From Caldilineaceae bacterium (lineage in GTDB: Bacteria; Chloroflexota; Anaerolineae; Caldilineales; Caldilineaceae): a stretch of 64,000 nucleotides of DNA. Positions within the stretch are counted from its first letter, which is position 1; every line of letters starts with the position of its first letter. Positions 19,581 through 30,400 of this stretch are shown here, one piece after another. The position numbers and the translations under genes are program-made. The stretch covers positions 38,831 to 102,830 of the forward strand of contig JAGRCP010000035.1 in the NCBI GenBank assembly GCA_020433455.1, given 5' to 3'. The notes beneath the pieces were generated by a model. It was given only the letters and a program-made list of their open reading frames with translations. It did no database searches and had not been told where the DNA came from.

Positions 19581-20558
19581 ATGTCAAAACCCAACGTTTT
19601 TGTCACCCGCATGATTCCCGAGCCGGGCCTGGCCCGGGTGCAGGAAGCGTGTCAGGTCGATCTGTGGACGGATGAGCTGCCGCCAACGCGTGACGTCATG
19701 CTGGAAAAGGTGCGCGGCGTTGACGGTCTTCTCTGCCTCCTCACCGATCGGGTAGACGACGAATTGCTGGATGCCGCAGGCCCTCAGCTCAAGGTGGTCA
19801 GCAATCATGCCGTGGGCTACGACAATATCGATGTCGATGCGGCAACGGCCCGGGGCATTCCCGTGGGCAATACGCCGGGCATCCTCACTGATGCCACGGC
19901 CGACTTCGCCTTTGCGCTGCTCATGGCCGCCGCGCGCCGGGTTGTGGAAGCGGACGCTTACGTGCGGGCGGGCAAATGGCGCACGTGGGGGCCGTCCATT
20001 CTCCTCGGCCCGGAAGTGGCCGGCAGCACCCTGGGCATTATCGGCTTCGGGCGCATCGGCCAGGCAGTGGCCAAGCGGGCCGCTGGTTTCAACATACAGG
20101 TCATTTACCACTCGCCGCGTCCGGTAGACAATCCGCCTGCGGCCGCCCGGCCCGTTGATTTGGACACGCTCCTGCGCGAGGCCGACTTCGTCTCCCTGCA
20201 CATGCCCCTGACGCCCGAAACGCGTCACCTCATTGACGCGGCGGCGCTGGCCAAGATGAAGCCGACTGCCGTTCTCATCAACACGGCCCGGGGGCCCGTC
20301 GTGGATCAAGTCGCGCTCTACGCCGCGCTCAAGGCCAAACGCATCTTCGCCGCGGCGCTGGACGTAACCGATCCCGAACCCTTGCCCATGGACAGCCCGC
20401 TTCTCGCCCTGGACAACCTCATCCTCGCCCCCCACATTGCCAGCGCAGGCGCGGCCACGCGGGACAAAATGGCCCGCATGGCGGCCGAAAACCTCATCGC
20501 CGGCGTAAGGGGGGAGAGATTGCCTAACTGCGTCAATCCGGAGGTATATGAGGATTAG
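19581..20558 (+). CDS. D-isomer-specific 2-hydroxyacid dehydrogenase (glyoxylate/hydroxypyruvate reductase type)
   Basis: 325 residues, the usual length. NAD(P)-binding [16 protein letters not shown] is preceded by the substrate domain. Catalytic residues: Arg in [10 protein letters not shown], an acidic residue in [11 protein letters not shown], and His in [20 protein letters not shown], with Arg after the second strand, suggests NADPH use, as in GhrB-type glyoxylate reductases. The ATG at 19581 has GAGGAG upstream. It is the only plus-strand gene within the ilv/leu region and is convergent with ppc, from which a large inverted repeat separates it. Confidence 0.92.
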   Translation: MSKPNVFVTRMIPEPGLARVQEACQVDLWTDELPPTRDVMLEKVRGVDGLLCLLTDRVDDELLDAAGPQLKVVSNHAVGYDNIDVDAATARGIPVGNTPGILTDATADFAFALLMAAARRVVEADAYVRAGKWRTWGPSILLGPEVAGSTLGIIGFGRIGQAVAKRAAGFNIQVIYHSPRPVDNPPAAARPVDLDTLLREADFVSLHMPLTPETRHLIDAAALAKMKPTAVLINTARGPVVDQVALYAALKAKRIFAAALDVTDPEPLPMDSPLLALDNLILAPHIASAGAATRDKMARMAAENLIAGVRGERLPNCVNPEVYED

Positions 20559-20650
20559 AGAATACGAGATTAAGAGATTGGGAGATTTCGAGATTACGAG
20601 ATTGCGTTTCCAGACCAATCTCCCAATCTCTTAATCTCCCAATCTCTAAT
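20554..20650. repeat. Long inverted repeat built of GAGATTNN octamers; bidirectional terminator candidate
   Basis: Left part: five successive 8-mers of form GAGATTNN (20566-20605). Right part: four reverse-complement units AATCTCNN. A perfect 21-bp inverted repeat pairs 20566-20586 with 20618-20638, and weaker pairing extends both arms to about 33 bp (GATTAG at the left end, CTAATC at the right). It fills the whole space between the convergent 2-hydroxyacid dehydrogenase and ppc stop codons. Confidence 0.85.
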
Positions 20651-20656
20651 CCCTCC

Positions 20657-23413
20657 CTACCCCGTATTCTGCAACCCCGCCGCAATCCCGTTGACGCTGA
20701 GGAGGATGCCCCGATTGAGTTCCTCCAGCGCGTCTTCGTCCGGGTTGTTCCGCAGGGCGCGCAGCAGCGCGACCTGAATAAAGTTGAGCGGATCCACGTA
20801 GGGATTGCGCACCTTGATGCTGCGCCGCAGCCAGGCATCATTCTCCAACAGCTGATCGGCTTCCAGCACGGCCAAAAGCATGCGCCCCGTGCGGTAATAC
20901 TCATCCTCAATGTCGTCAAAAACCGCGTGGCGCGTCGCCCCATCGGTGAGGCGGGCGTAGAGGGATGCGATTTCGATGTCCCCTTTGGCCAGCCCCAACT
21001 GCACATTATCCATCACGGTACGGAAGAAGGGCCATCCCTGGTAAAGGCTGCGCAGTTCGCACAGGCGCGCCCCGTCTGCATCGTCGCCCAGCCACGTCTC
21101 CAATGCCGAGCCCACGCCATACCAACTCGGCAGATTGACCCGGGACTGGGTCCAGGCAAAAACCCAGGGAATCGCCCGCAAATCGCTGATCTGCGCCGAT
21201 GCCTTGCGCCGGGCGGGGCGGGAGCCGATGTTGAGCGTACCGATCTGATCAATGGGCGTGGCCTGATGGAAATAGGTAATGAATTCGGGCTTCTCCACCA
21301 GGCTGCGATACTTGACGTAAGAGAGGTTGCTCAGCTCATCCATCATGGCGGACCACTCGTCTTCCCGGGCAAAGCGAGGGCGCTTGCCGCTGGAAAGAAG
21401 CACGGCATTCACCAGTTGCTCCAGATGCCGATGCGCAATGGCCGGATTGGCGTAGCGTCCGCTGACGACCTCGCCCTGCTCGGTGATCTTGATGCGTCCC
21501 CGCACCGACTCGGGCGGCTGGGCCAGGATCGCCCGATTGGCCGGCCCGCCGCCTCGCCCCAGCGTCCCCCCGCGGCCGTGGAAGAGGGTAAGGCTCACGT
21601 CATGGTCATCGCACGTCTGGGCCAGGACGCGCTGGGCGCGGAACAGGAGCCAGTTGGCCTGCAAATAGCCGCCGTCCTTATTGGAATCGCTGTAACCGAT
21701 CATGATCTGCTGATTGCGCTCGCGCAGGGCCAGATGGCGGCTGTAGGCTTCATTCTCAAAGAGTTGCGCCATCATCTGCGGCGCATCCCGCAGATCCGCG
21801 ACGGTCTCAAAGAGAGGCACAATGTCGATCTTGCCGAAGAGACCCGCGTCCTTGGCAAAGAGAAGCACTTCCAAAAGGTTGCTCACCGACGTGGTCATGC
21901 TGATGATGTACGTAGTGATGGCTTCCTTATCCACTTCCCGCCGGGCCCGGCGGATCAAGCGAAAAAGGCCGATGGTCGCATTGGTTTCATCCGAAAAATG
22001 CAGTTGAGCCGTCAGGGGCCGCTCGCTGAGAATCTCCCGGGTGAGCAGCGCTATTTTGTCCTCCTCGGCCAGCGCTTCATAATCGACAAAAATGCGATAA
22101 CGGGCCATTACCTCGGCGACGGCCTGGCGATGACGGCTTGCATGCTGGCGAATGTCCAGTGCAGCCAGATGAAAACCGAAGACGCCCACCGCACGGATCA
22201 GGTGAGCAAGCTGACCATCGGCCAGGCGCTCGCCCTTGTTGGCGCGCAGGCTGGCGTCAATCAGGCGCAGATCGGCGAGGAACTCGTCCACCTCGGCGTA
22301 GGCCCGTAGATTGTGGGCTTTGTCGTCCCACGGCTGCTGGTTCTCGGTGCGGGTGGCGCGCAGGCGACGAAACATGAGGATGAGCTTGAGGCGGTACGGT
22401 TCATTGCGAAAACGATCCAGAACCTCATACTCGTCCTCGGACACAAGGGTAAAGTCCCGCTCAATACTCGCCAGTAGTTCATCGCTCACCTGCACGCGGC
22501 GGGTGGACGGACTGAGCAGGTTGTAGAGCTTGTCTACCTCAATGTTATAGAGGCGAAGAATGAACTCCTTGTGGGTGCGCAAGGTCTCTTCCGTTACATC
22601 CAGCGTGACGAAAGGATTGCCGTCCCGGTCACCGCCTACCCAGGATCCATAGCGCAGAAAGTTGGGGATCGTAAACGCTTCCCCCGGATAGACCTGGGCC
22701 AGAGCCGATGTCAGCTCCTCATAAATTTGGGGCACAAGCTGAAAAAGAGTTTGCTCTACAAAATAGAGCGCGTTACGCACCTCATCCAGCACCGAAGGCC
22801 GATGCTCCCGGGTCTCATCGCTTTGCCAGAGCAGGACCATATTCTCCCGCAGGTCACGCAGGATGCGCTCCTGCTCGGCAGGCGTAACCCGTCGCTGAAC
22901 CAGGACCTCCAAAAGCTGGGCAATGCGCTTAAGCTGGAGGAGAGTCGTGCGCCGCTTGGTCTCGGTGGGATGGGCCGTGATGACGGGCTCAATGAAAAGC
23001 CGGCTGAGGATAGCCCGGATATCATCGGCGCTCAGGCCTTCCTCCTGCAGGCGCTGCACGCCGTGGAGAATGGTCTCGCTCATGGCCCGATCTTCTTCCT
23101 GGGCGATGCGGGCGCGCTCGCTCAGCACTTGGACGCGCTGGTCTTCCTCAGCCAGATTCACAAGCTGGAAATAAGTTGTAAAGGCCTTGAGCACCGCCAG
23201 GGCCGTGGGCAGATCCGCAGCCAGTTCAGGGATTCGCTCCTCCAGCCGGGCCCGGGCTTCGGCATCGCCGGCGCGGCGCGCCTTGGCCCCGCGCCGAATC
23301 TCTTCTTCAATGGCGAATATCTCTTCGCCTTCCTGCTCGATAATGATCTCGCCCAGCAAATTACCCAGCATACGAATGGTGTTGCTGAGGCGTTGTTTCT
23401 GTTCTTCATTCAT
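20657..23413 (-). CDS. ppc: Phosphoenolpyruvate carboxylase
   Basis: Carboxylates PEP to oxaloacetate, refilling the TCA cycle. 918 residues, normal for bacterial PEPC. Key motifs: [13 protein letters not shown] with the catalytic His, [29 protein letters not shown] (here [14 protein letters not shown]), [17 protein letters not shown], and a C-terminus ending LQNTG, the allosteric-site tail. The ATG at 23413 gives the expected N-terminus. In this cluster it supplies oxaloacetate for aspartate and 2-oxoglutarate synthesis beside glutamate synthase; a shared transcript with leuB is possible, with 111 bp between them. Confidence 0.97.
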   Translation of the reverse strand: MNEEQKQRLSNTIRMLGNLLGEIIIEQEGEEIFAIEEEIRRGAKARRAGDAEARARLEERIPELAADLPTALAVLKAFTTYFQLVNLAEEDQRVQVLSERARIAQEEDRAMSETILHGVQRLQEEGLSADDIRAILSRLFIEPVITAHPTETKRRTTLLQLKRIAQLLEVLVQRRVTPAEQERILRDLRENMVLLWQSDETREHRPSVLDEVRNALYFVEQTLFQLVPQIYEELTSALAQVYPGEAFTIPNFLRYGSWVGGDRDGNPFVTLDVTEETLRTHKEFILRLYNIEVDKLYNLLSPSTRRVQVSDELLASIERDFTLVSEDEYEVLDRFRNEPYRLKLILMFRRLRATRTENQQPWDDKAHNLRAYAEVDEFLADLRLIDASLRANKGERLADGQLAHLIRAVGVFGFHLAALDIRQHASRHRQAVAEVMARYRIFVDYEALAEEDKIALLTREILSERPLTAQLHFSDETNATIGLFRLIRRARREVDKEAITTYIISMTTSVSNLLEVLLFAKDAGLFGKIDIVPLFETVADLRDAPQMMAQLFENEAYSRHLALRERNQQIMIGYSDSNKDGGYLQANWLLFRAQRVLAQTCDDHDVSLTLFHGRGGTLGRGGGPANRAILAQPPESVRGRIKITEQGEVVSGRYANPAIAHRHLEQLVNAVLLSSGKRPRFAREDEWSAMMDELSNLSYVKYRSLVEKPEFITYFHQATPIDQIGTLNIGSRPARRKASAQISDLRAIPWVFAWTQSRVNLPSWYGVGSALETWLGDDADGARLCELRSLYQGWPFFRTVMDNVQLGLAKGDIEIASLYARLTDGATRHAVFDDIEDEYYRTGRMLLAVLEADQLLENDAWLRRSIKVRNPYVDPLNFIQVALLRALRNNPDEDALEELNRGILLSVNGIAAGLQNTG

Positions 23414-23524
23414 GAAAAATTAATCAGTGATGCGTATTACGTACTGCGTGGATGGCTCGCGGTGACACACGACTCAAGTTGCCTCGAGCCGTGCGTCAGC
23501 AGAGCAATTACGCAGTACGCAGTA

Positions 23525-24616
23525 CTAATTAGCAGTTAGCTTATCGGCTACCAGATCGCCCATGACCTGGGTCGTCACTTCCTCCGTGCCCGTGTGGGCA
23601 ATGTCCCGGGTACGCACGCCCTCGTTGAGGACCGCGTCAACCGCAGCTTCGACGGCCGCGGCTTCCGTCTCCAGGCCCAGGCTATGGCGGAGCAGCATGG
23701 CCGCGCTCAGGATGGTAGCCAGGGGATTGGCCATAGACTGACCGGCAATGTCGGGCGCGCTGCCGTGAATGGGCTCGTAGAGGCCCAGAGGCAGATCGTA
23801 GCTGTTATGGATATCGCCCAGGCTGGCCGAGGGGAGCATGCCCATGGAGCCGGCCAACATGGAGGCTTCGTCGGTGAGGATGTCGCCGAACATGTTGCCG
23901 CTGACCACCACGTCGAAGTCGGCCGGGCGCCGGATAAGGTGCATGGACATGGCGTCCACCAGCACGTGCTCGACTGTCAGTTCGGGATAATCGGCCAGCA
24001 CGTCGTTGGCTGTACGCCGCCAGAGCCGACCCGACGCCAGTACGTTGAACTTGTCCACGCTGGCCAGACGCTTGCTGCGCTGCATGGCCGCGTCAGCCGC
24101 CAGGCGCACCACCCGTTCGATCTCCGGCCGGGTATAGAGCATGGTGTCATAGGCTTCGTAGCCCGCCTCGCCCGCTTCCTGACGCGGACCGAAGTAAAGG
24201 CCGCCGGTCAGTTCGCGGATCACCAACAAGTCCACGCCTTCCAGCACCTCGGGCTTGAGCGTGCTCGCGCCGACCAGGTGCGGGTGAAGCTTCACAGGAC
24301 GGAGATTGGCAAAGAGGGTCAGCGCCTTGCGCAAAGCCAGCAGCCCCCGCTCGGGTCGATCCGCCGCGCTGGGGTTATCCCACTTGGGGCCGCCCACCGC
24401 GCCCAGAAGGATGGCGTCGGCCTGCTCGCAAGCGGCCAGCGTCTCATCCGGCAGGCTGGAGCCCGTGGCGTCGATCGCGCAACCGCCCATGAGTTGTTCA
24501 TCGTAGATAAAGGTGTGGCCGAATTTTTCACCGATTACGTCCAAAATTTTACGCGCTTCCGCGGTCACTTCCGGGCCAATGCCGTCGCCGGCCAGAACTA
24601 CAATCTTTGCTTGCAT
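23525..24616 (-). CDS. leuB: 3-isopropylmalate dehydrogenase
   Basis: Oxidative decarboxylation of 3-isopropylmalate in leucine synthesis. 363 residues from ATG 24616 ([18 protein letters not shown]), the normal start; an upstream extension of 51 codons is ignored. Motifs: [40 protein letters not shown], and the NAD/metal site [20 protein letters not shown] followed by [18 protein letters not shown]. Members of this family also serve citramalate-pathway isoleucine synthesis, which cimA in the same cluster would require. It follows leuD by 149 bp. Confidence 0.97.
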   Translation of the reverse strand: MQAKIVVLAGDGIGPEVTAEARKILDVIGEKFGHTFIYDEQLMGGCAIDATGSSLPDETLAACEQADAILLGAVGGPKWDNPSAADRPERGLLALRKALTLFANLRPVKLHPHLVGASTLKPEVLEGVDLLVIRELTGGLYFGPRQEAGEAGYEAYDTMLYTRPEIERVVRLAADAAMQRSKRLASVDKFNVLASGRLWRRTANDVLADYPELTVEHVLVDAMSMHLIRRPADFDVVVSGNMFGDILTDEASMLAGSMGMLPSASLGDIHNSYDLPLGLYEPIHGSAPDIAGQSMANPLATILSAAMLLRHSLGLETEAAAVEAAVDAVLNEGVRTRDIAHTGTEEVTTQVMGDLVADKLTAN

Positions 24617-24765
24617 AGGTTCTCTTTCAGAAGGTGATTGATTTTTTAGGGCCCTGTGAGATTTTATTGCCCTCCGGAACGGATGGTTGGAACCGCCCGC
24701 CCAATTCACGTCAGGATGAAGCACACGGGAGAATTTGCGCCACCAATTGGTCGAGCGGGAACGTC

Positions 24766-25356
24766 TCAATAGACAGGACGGGCTTCGTAAGCGTCAATCG
24801 CAGCGGCATTGGATTCAATATAGCCCAGGTCGTCCAGGCCGTTGAGCAGACAGTGCTTGCGGAAGGCGTCGATCGCGAAGCCGAATCGCTGACCGTCAGG
24901 CAGGGTCACTTCCTGCGCATCCAGATCTATGCGAATAGTAGCCTCCGGCTCTTCCTCCACCAGGTCCAGCAGCATGTTGACCGTCGCCTCGGGCAGGGTG
25001 ATGGGCAGCAAACCGTTCTTAAGGCTGTTGTTGTAGAAGATATCGGCAAAGCCGGGCGTGATCACGGCCCGAAAGCCGTATTCGGTAAGGGCCCAAACCG
25101 CGTGCTCCCGGCTGGAACCGCTGCCGAAGTTGCGTCCGGCAATCAATACCTCCGCGCCTTCAAATTGAGGTTGATTTAAGACAAAATCAGGCCGGGGCGC
25201 GCCCTTGTCATCATAGCGCAGCCACGAAAAGAGGCCGTCGCCCATGCCGTCTTTGGTTACGGCGGTGAGAAACTTGGCCGGAATAATTTGATCGGTATCC
25301 ACGTTCTCCATGCGCAAAGGCATGGCGGTGGCAGTCAGGGTTGTGAAAGGTTGCAT
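24766..25356 (-). CDS. leuD: 3-isopropylmalate dehydratase small subunit
   Basis: Partner of LeuC in isomerising 2- to 3-isopropylmalate, and probably citramalate to methylmalate. 196 residues, usual size. Motifs: [39 protein letters not shown] with the swivel-domain GSSRE loop, and [15 protein letters not shown]. The ATG at 25356 gives [14 protein letters not shown]. It is separated from leuC by an inserted four-helix-bundle gene, which is unusual because leuC and leuD are normally adjacent. Confidence 0.97.
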   Translation of the reverse strand: MQPFTTLTATAMPLRMENVDTDQIIPAKFLTAVTKDGMGDGLFSWLRYDDKGAPRPDFVLNQPQFEGAEVLIAGRNFGSGSSREHAVWALTEYGFRAVITPGFADIFYNNSLKNGLLPITLPEATVNMLLDLVEEEPEATIRIDLDAQEVTLPDGQRFGFAIDAFRKHCLLNGLDDLGYIESNAAAIDAYEARPVY

Positions 25357-25374
25357 AACAGAAATTCCTGGGAG

Positions 25375-25414
25375 TTGGTTGGTTTATTTGTTTATTTGTT
25401 TATTGGTTGAATGG
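25375..25414. repeat. Octamer repeat (TTTATTTG) at 3' side of four-helix-bundle gene
   Basis: Two TTTATTTG units and one TTTATTGG unit (25383-25406) followed by TTGAATGG. The stop codon of the four-helix-bundle gene lies inside. ATTGGTTGA at 25402-25410 is the exact reverse complement of TCAACCAAT at 25952-25960 on the other side of the gene. Confidence 0.75.
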
Positions 25415-25831
25415 GGTGTCGATGTCATATGGGAATGAGTCCTCTGCGAGTTTGTGCGGCGATGATTTGCGCTTGTTACGGATACTGCGGATGTAGGCGT
25501 TGAGCTTTGCAGCCAATTCGTTTAGCAGGTCAAGGGCGTTTGCAACCGTTTCCGCGGGCAAAAGATTGCGCCTACCCGTCCGACGCAGCCAAAACTGCAA
25601 TTCATAGATACTGCCCCGTGCGTAATAGAGGAATTGGATCTGCTCGCCATAGTGGTAGCGACCATAACTCTCGGCAATGTTAGCCCCGATACTATCTGCG
25701 GCCCGCACCATTTGGCTGCCTATTGCGCGGCGGTCAAAATCCGTCCACTCCGCAACCAGCTTATATACCCGATCGCAAATTCGTTCAGCCGTGCCAAAAA
25801 TCTCCAAATCCTCTAACTCGCCCCAGGCCAC
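25400..25831 (-). CDS. Four-helix-bundle protein (S23 / 23S rRNA intervening-sequence family)
   Basis: 143 residues in four amphipathic helices: FGTAERICDRVYKLVAEW, then FDRRAIGSQMVRAADSIGAN, IAESYGRYHYGEQIQFLYYA, and the last helix around VANALDLLNELAAKLNAYIR. The pattern SQMVRAADSIGANIAES is the signature of the S23/IVS family (TIGR02436), first known from insertions in 23S rRNA and related to Avd of diversity-generating retroelements. Start is GTG 25831 with AAAGGAGG upstream. Both flanks are octamer repeats in inverted arrangement, and the gene sits exactly between leuC and leuD. The molecular function is not known. Confidence 0.9.
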   Translation of the reverse strand: MAWGELEDLEIFGTAERICDRVYKLVAEWTDFDRRAIGSQMVRAADSIGANIAESYGRYHYGEQIQFLYYARGSIYELQFWLRRTGRRNLLPAETVANALDLLNELAAKLNAYIRSIRNKRKSSPHKLAEDSFPYDIDTPFNQ

Positions 25832-25856
25832 AGCCCCTTCCCTCCTTTACCCCACC

Positions 25857-25960
25857 CAACAAGTCAACAAATCAACAAGTCAACAAATCAACAAGTCAAC
25901 AAATCAACAAGTCAACAAGTCAACAAATCAACAAATCAACAAGTGAACAAGTCAACCAAT
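25857..25960. repeat. Octamer tandem repeat (AARTCAAC, about 12 units) between leuC and four-helix-bundle gene
   Basis: Units AAGTCAAC and AAATCAAC follow one another from 25861, about 12 in all, with one variant AAGTGAAC. The leuC stop codon (25952-25954) is inside the last unit. The reverse complement of the repeat on the other side of the gene (AACAAATA units) is close in sequence, so the pair forms an inverted arrangement. Confidence 0.9.
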
Positions 25961-27358
25961 CTCCTCACGCACGTCCACCACGCGGCCGTTCACCGCCGCG
26001 GCCGCGGCCATGATGGGGCTCATGAGGAAGCTGCGCGCGCCGGGGCCCTGACGGCCGCGGAAATTGCGGTTGCTGGTGCTGGCGACATATTTGCCTGCGC
26101 CGGCCTTATCGTCGTTCATAGCCAGGCACATGCTGCACCCTGCGCCCCGCCACTCAAAACCCGCCTCGCTGAAGATGCGGTCCAGCCCTTCGGCCTCGGC
26201 CTGGGACTTGACGGCCTTGGAGCCGGGCACGACGATGCCCCAGACCGTATCCGCCACCTTACGTCCCTTGACGACGGCCGCGGCCTCGCGTAAATCCTCG
26301 ATGCGGCCGTTGGTGCAAGAGCCGATGAAGACCACGTCTACCGGCTGACCCGCCATCTTCTGGCCCTGCTGCAAGCCCATATACTCCAAGGAGCTGATTA
26401 GGCTGCGCCGCACGGCCGCGTCTTCGATCTCGTCCACGGTAGGAATGTGGCCGGTAACGGGAATGCCCTCGCCGGGATTGGTGCCGTAAGTCACCATGGG
26501 CGCAAGCTGATTGGCGTCCAGGTCCAGCTCCCGATCGAAGATCGCGTCATCGTCCGTGACCAGGGTGCGCCAGTAAGTCACGGCCCGATCCCACTCCTCG
26601 CCCTGGGGCGCGTAGGGACGTCCCTTGATATAGTCAAAAGTCGTCTCATCGGGCGCGATCATGCCGGCACGCGCGCCGCCTTCGATGCTCATGTTACAGA
26701 TAGTCATGCGATTGGCCATGGTCAAGTTACGAATGGCGCTGCCGCGATATTCGAAAACATAGCCTGCGCCGCCGCCTGCGCCGTTCTTGGCGATGATAGC
26801 CAGAATAATATCCTTGGCCGTGACGCCGAATCCCAGTTCCCCCTCCACGTTGATGGCCATGGTTTTGGGCTTCTGCTGGAGCAGACACTGGGTGGCCAGA
26901 ACGTGACCCACCTCGCTGGTGCCGATGCCGAAAGCCAGCGCACCGAACGCGCCGTGTGTGCTGGTATGGGAGTCGCCGCAAACGATGGTCATGCCCGGTT
27001 GGGTAATGCCCATTTCCGGCCCAACCACATGAACAATCCCCTGGACGTCGCCTTCGATATCAAAAAGAGTGATGCCGAATTGTTCACAATTTTGACGCAG
27101 GGTGCGCACCTGGATCGCAGCATCGCTGGGCCAAAGCATTATGTCAACATCGCGCGTGGGGATCGCATGGTCCATGGTCGCAAAGGTGCGATCCGGCCGG
27201 CGAACCGTCAGGTTCCGCGCCCGCAGCATATTGAACGCCTGGGGCGAAGTCACCTCATGCACCAAGTGGGCATCGACATACAAAATCGCCGGCGCGCCCG
27301 ACTCCTGGGCCACGACATGGGCGTCCCACACTTTTTCAAACAGGGTCTGTCCGCTCAC
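25952..27358 (-). CDS. leuC: 3-isopropylmalate dehydratase large subunit
   Basis: Aconitase-family subunit with the [4Fe-4S] cluster. 468 residues, usual. Cluster cysteines: [16 protein letters not shown] and [11 protein letters not shown] (CxxC). Also [19 protein letters not shown] and the substrate loop near [16 protein letters not shown]. The start is GTG at 27358 ([15 protein letters not shown]) with GGAGAGG upstream. The C-terminal stop lies inside the octamer repeat, so the repeat may have replaced the original end of the leuC-leuD spacer. Confidence 0.97.
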   Translation of the reverse strand: MSGQTLFEKVWDAHVVAQESGAPAILYVDAHLVHEVTSPQAFNMLRARNLTVRRPDRTFATMDHAIPTRDVDIMLWPSDAAIQVRTLRQNCEQFGITLFDIEGDVQGIVHVVGPEMGITQPGMTIVCGDSHTSTHGAFGALAFGIGTSEVGHVLATQCLLQQKPKTMAINVEGELGFGVTAKDIILAIIAKNGAGGGAGYVFEYRGSAIRNLTMANRMTICNMSIEGGARAGMIAPDETTFDYIKGRPYAPQGEEWDRAVTYWRTLVTDDDAIFDRELDLDANQLAPMVTYGTNPGEGIPVTGHIPTVDEIEDAAVRRSLISSLEYMGLQQGQKMAGQPVDVVFIGSCTNGRIEDLREAAAVVKGRKVADTVWGIVVPGSKAVKSQAEAEGLDRIFSEAGFEWRGAGCSMCLAMNDDKAGAGKYVASTSNRNFRGRQGPGARSFLMSPIMAAAAAVNGRVVDVREEIG

Positions 27359-27417
27359 AGATAGGTCCTCTCCAAGATGAGATTAAGTCAAATTTAATAG
27401 ACAAATGAAGAATGAGA

Positions 27418-27477
27418 AATAAGGAATGAGAAACGGCCTTTTAAGCAGAGCCAATTTCTTGTTTCTCATTTCTTATT
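27418..27477. repeat. Inverted repeat between gltB and leuC
   Basis: A 17-bp inverted repeat with one mismatch pairs 27418-27434 (AATAAGGAATGAGAAAC) with 27461-27477 (GTTTCTCATTTCTTATT). AATGAGAAATAAGGAATGAGAA is a near-tandem of short words, like the other low-complexity inverted repeats here. It lies directly past the gltB stop and could act as a terminator or a processing site before leuC. Confidence 0.7.
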
Positions 27478-27481
27478 TTTT

Positions 27482-30400
27482 TTACGATGCAACCGCCTCG
27501 GCATCGGCGGATTCTTCTCCCGATCCCTCGGTTGCAGCTTCGATTGCCACCACGTTTTCCTTGGGCGCAACGTGCCAGAAGAACTGGCGCTGCACGGCCC
27601 AGTCTTCCAGAATCTGCCCGGCTAACGGCGACGCCGTGCGCTGGAAATGGTCCTCGATGAGCTGCCGGAGCTGCTCCTCATAGCCCGTGCCGCGCAGGCG
27701 GCGGATGGCGATCAGCTCCTGGTTGTAGCGGCGCTCGAACTTGTGGCTCACATCATAGACAAAAGCCTGGCCGCCCGTCATGCCCGCGCCGAAGTTGCGG
27801 CCCGTATCGCCCAGCACCACCACCGTACCGCCGGTCATGTACTCGCAACAATGTTCGCCTGCCCCTTCGACCACGGCGGTAGCCCCGCTGTTGCGCACAG
27901 CAAAGCGCTCGCCCGTCATGCCCGCGGCAAAGAGACGACCGCCCGTCGCACCGTAGAGGGCCGTGTTGCCCAAAATGGCGTTGGCGTGGGGCACGAAGCG
28001 GGCTTCCTCCGCCGGCTTGATGACAATTTCACCGCCACCCAACCCTTTGCCCACATAGTCGTTGGCCTCACCGATGACCGTAAGATTCAAGCCGTTGATG
28101 CCGAAGGCGCCAAAACTCTGACCGGCGGTTCCGGTGAACGTGACGTGCACCTGACCGTCGGGCAGGCCGCTATCACCGTAGCGCAGAGCAAGCTGGCCCG
28201 AAAGCCGCGTCCCCACCGTGCGTTCGGTATTGCGAATGGGGTGAGCCAGCCGCACGGGCGCATCGGGATTGGCCGTGAGTCCGGCCAGCACCTGCTCCAC
28301 AATGCGGTCGCCCACAGTGGAGTCGGCAATTACCTCGTTGCGGGGCAAAACATTACGCCGTGCGCTGCCCGTATCGGGTACATAAAGCAGCGGCGACAAA
28401 TCCATAAAGCCGGCTTCGCGTCCGTAGATCACCTGCTCCAGCATCTCAGGATGGCCCACAATCTCATCCAGACTGCGATAGCCCAGCTCGGCCAGAATCC
28501 CGCGCACGTCCTGGGCCAGGTGAGTCATGTAGCGCATGACCATCTCGGGCGTGCCGTCAAACTTGGCGCGCAGTTCAGGCGCCTGGGTCGCCACGCCCAC
28601 GGGGCACGTATTCTTGTGACAGACCCGGGCCATGATGCATCCCTCGGCAATCATGGCGCTGGTGCCGAAGCTGTACTCATCTGCGCCCAGCATGGCCGCC
28701 ATGACCACGTCGCGGCCGGTCGCCAGTCCGCCGTCGGTGCGCAGGGTAACCCGGGTGCGCAGGCCATTCGCCAGCAGGACCTGATGGGTCTCGGCCAGGC
28801 CGATCTCCCACGGCAGCCCCGCATTCTTCACGCTGCTCAGGGGGCTGGCCCCCGTCCCGCCGTTGGCGCCGCTCATGTGGATCACGTCGGCGAAACCCTT
28901 GACCACGCCCGCGGCGATGGTCCCCACGCCGATCTGGGAGACCAGCTTTACGCTCACCTTGGCGTTGGGATTGATGGTCTTCAGGTCGAAGATGAGCTGG
29001 GCCAGATCCTCGATGCTGTAGATGTCGTGATGGGGCGGCGGGCTGATCAGCGCAACGCCGGGTGTAGAGTGGCGCAGAATCGCAATCTCGGCGCTGACTT
29101 TATGACCAGGCAATTGGCCGCCCTCGCCGGGCTTGGCGCCCTGGGCCATCTTGATCTGCAATTCGTCCGCGCTCATGAGGTATTCGGGCGTAACGCCAAA
29201 GCGGCCTGACGCCACCTGCTTGACCCGGCTGGCCCGTTCGGTGAAATAGCGGTCCTTGGACTCGCCGCCCTCGCCGCTGTTGCTCATGCCGCCCAGGCGG
29301 TTCATGGCAACGGCCAAGGTTTCGTGGGCTTCCACGCTCAACGCGCCGTGACTCATGGCAGCGGTGCTGAAGCGCTTGAGAATCCGCTCCACCGGCTCCA
29401 CCTGTTCTACCGGCACGGGAGGGCGCGTGTTCCGAAACTCCAGGAGATGACGAGGAGCCAGGTTCATTTCCCGCATGAGGTCTGCATAGTTGCGGTATTC
29501 GAGCTTAGCCTGCTCATCGGTCTCGGCGCGCACGGCCGCGGTCAGCGCGTGAACCACCTGGGGACTCCATTCATGCAGCTCGCCGCCCCGACGCGACTTG
29601 TACAACCCCCACGTCCCCAGCTTGACGGCCTCAACCGCGCGGCCGTCTTCATAACTGCGGGGATAGCCCGCAGCATGCCAGGCCAACACGTCCTCGGCCA
29701 GGCTCTCAAAGCCCACGCCGCCCAAAATACCGGGCGTCCCTGTAAAGGCGACATCCAGCAGTTCCGTGCCGATACCTAGCGATTCGAAAATCTGCGCGCC
29801 GCAGTAACTATCAACGGTGCTGATGCCCATCTTACTCATAATCTTGAAGAGCCCCTTATTCACAGCCTTAACAAAGTTGTCATGGCCCTGCTTCGGGCTC
29901 AGATGGTTGAGCTTGCGATCCTCATCCACCAATTCAGTAATAGACTCAAAAATGAGGTACGGACAAACGGCATTGGCGCCATATCCGACGAGAGCGGCCA
30001 CGTGGTGCACTTCCCGCGGTTCGCCGCTTTCCAGCACAAGGCTTGCGTGCATGCGTATGCCCTGTCGGATAAGGTGATGATGAACCGCGCCCGTGGCCAG
30101 CAGCGAGGGAATGGATAGCGTATGGCGATCCGCCCTGGCATCGCTGATGATGAGCGTCCGCACGCCGTCACGCACGGCTTCCTCTGCGGCCAGGCAGAGA
30201 CGCTCCACGGCCGCCCGCAGGACCGCGCCCGCGGCTGGGCCGTCCAGCTCGTTCACCCCAGGCAGGGGCCAGGTAGCATCAATGGTTGCGCTACGGAATT
30301 CCGGTTCGGGCATAGTGCGCAGAGCGTAGAGCTGTTCCGGCAAGAGAACGGGCGATTTCAACTCGATGAGGCGGGTTGCCTCGGCCTCTTCGGCCAGGAG

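Noticed and set aside
25857..25956. Tandem repeat as a possible CRISPR array
   Set aside because: The units are 8 bp with no spacers; they are contiguous octamers.
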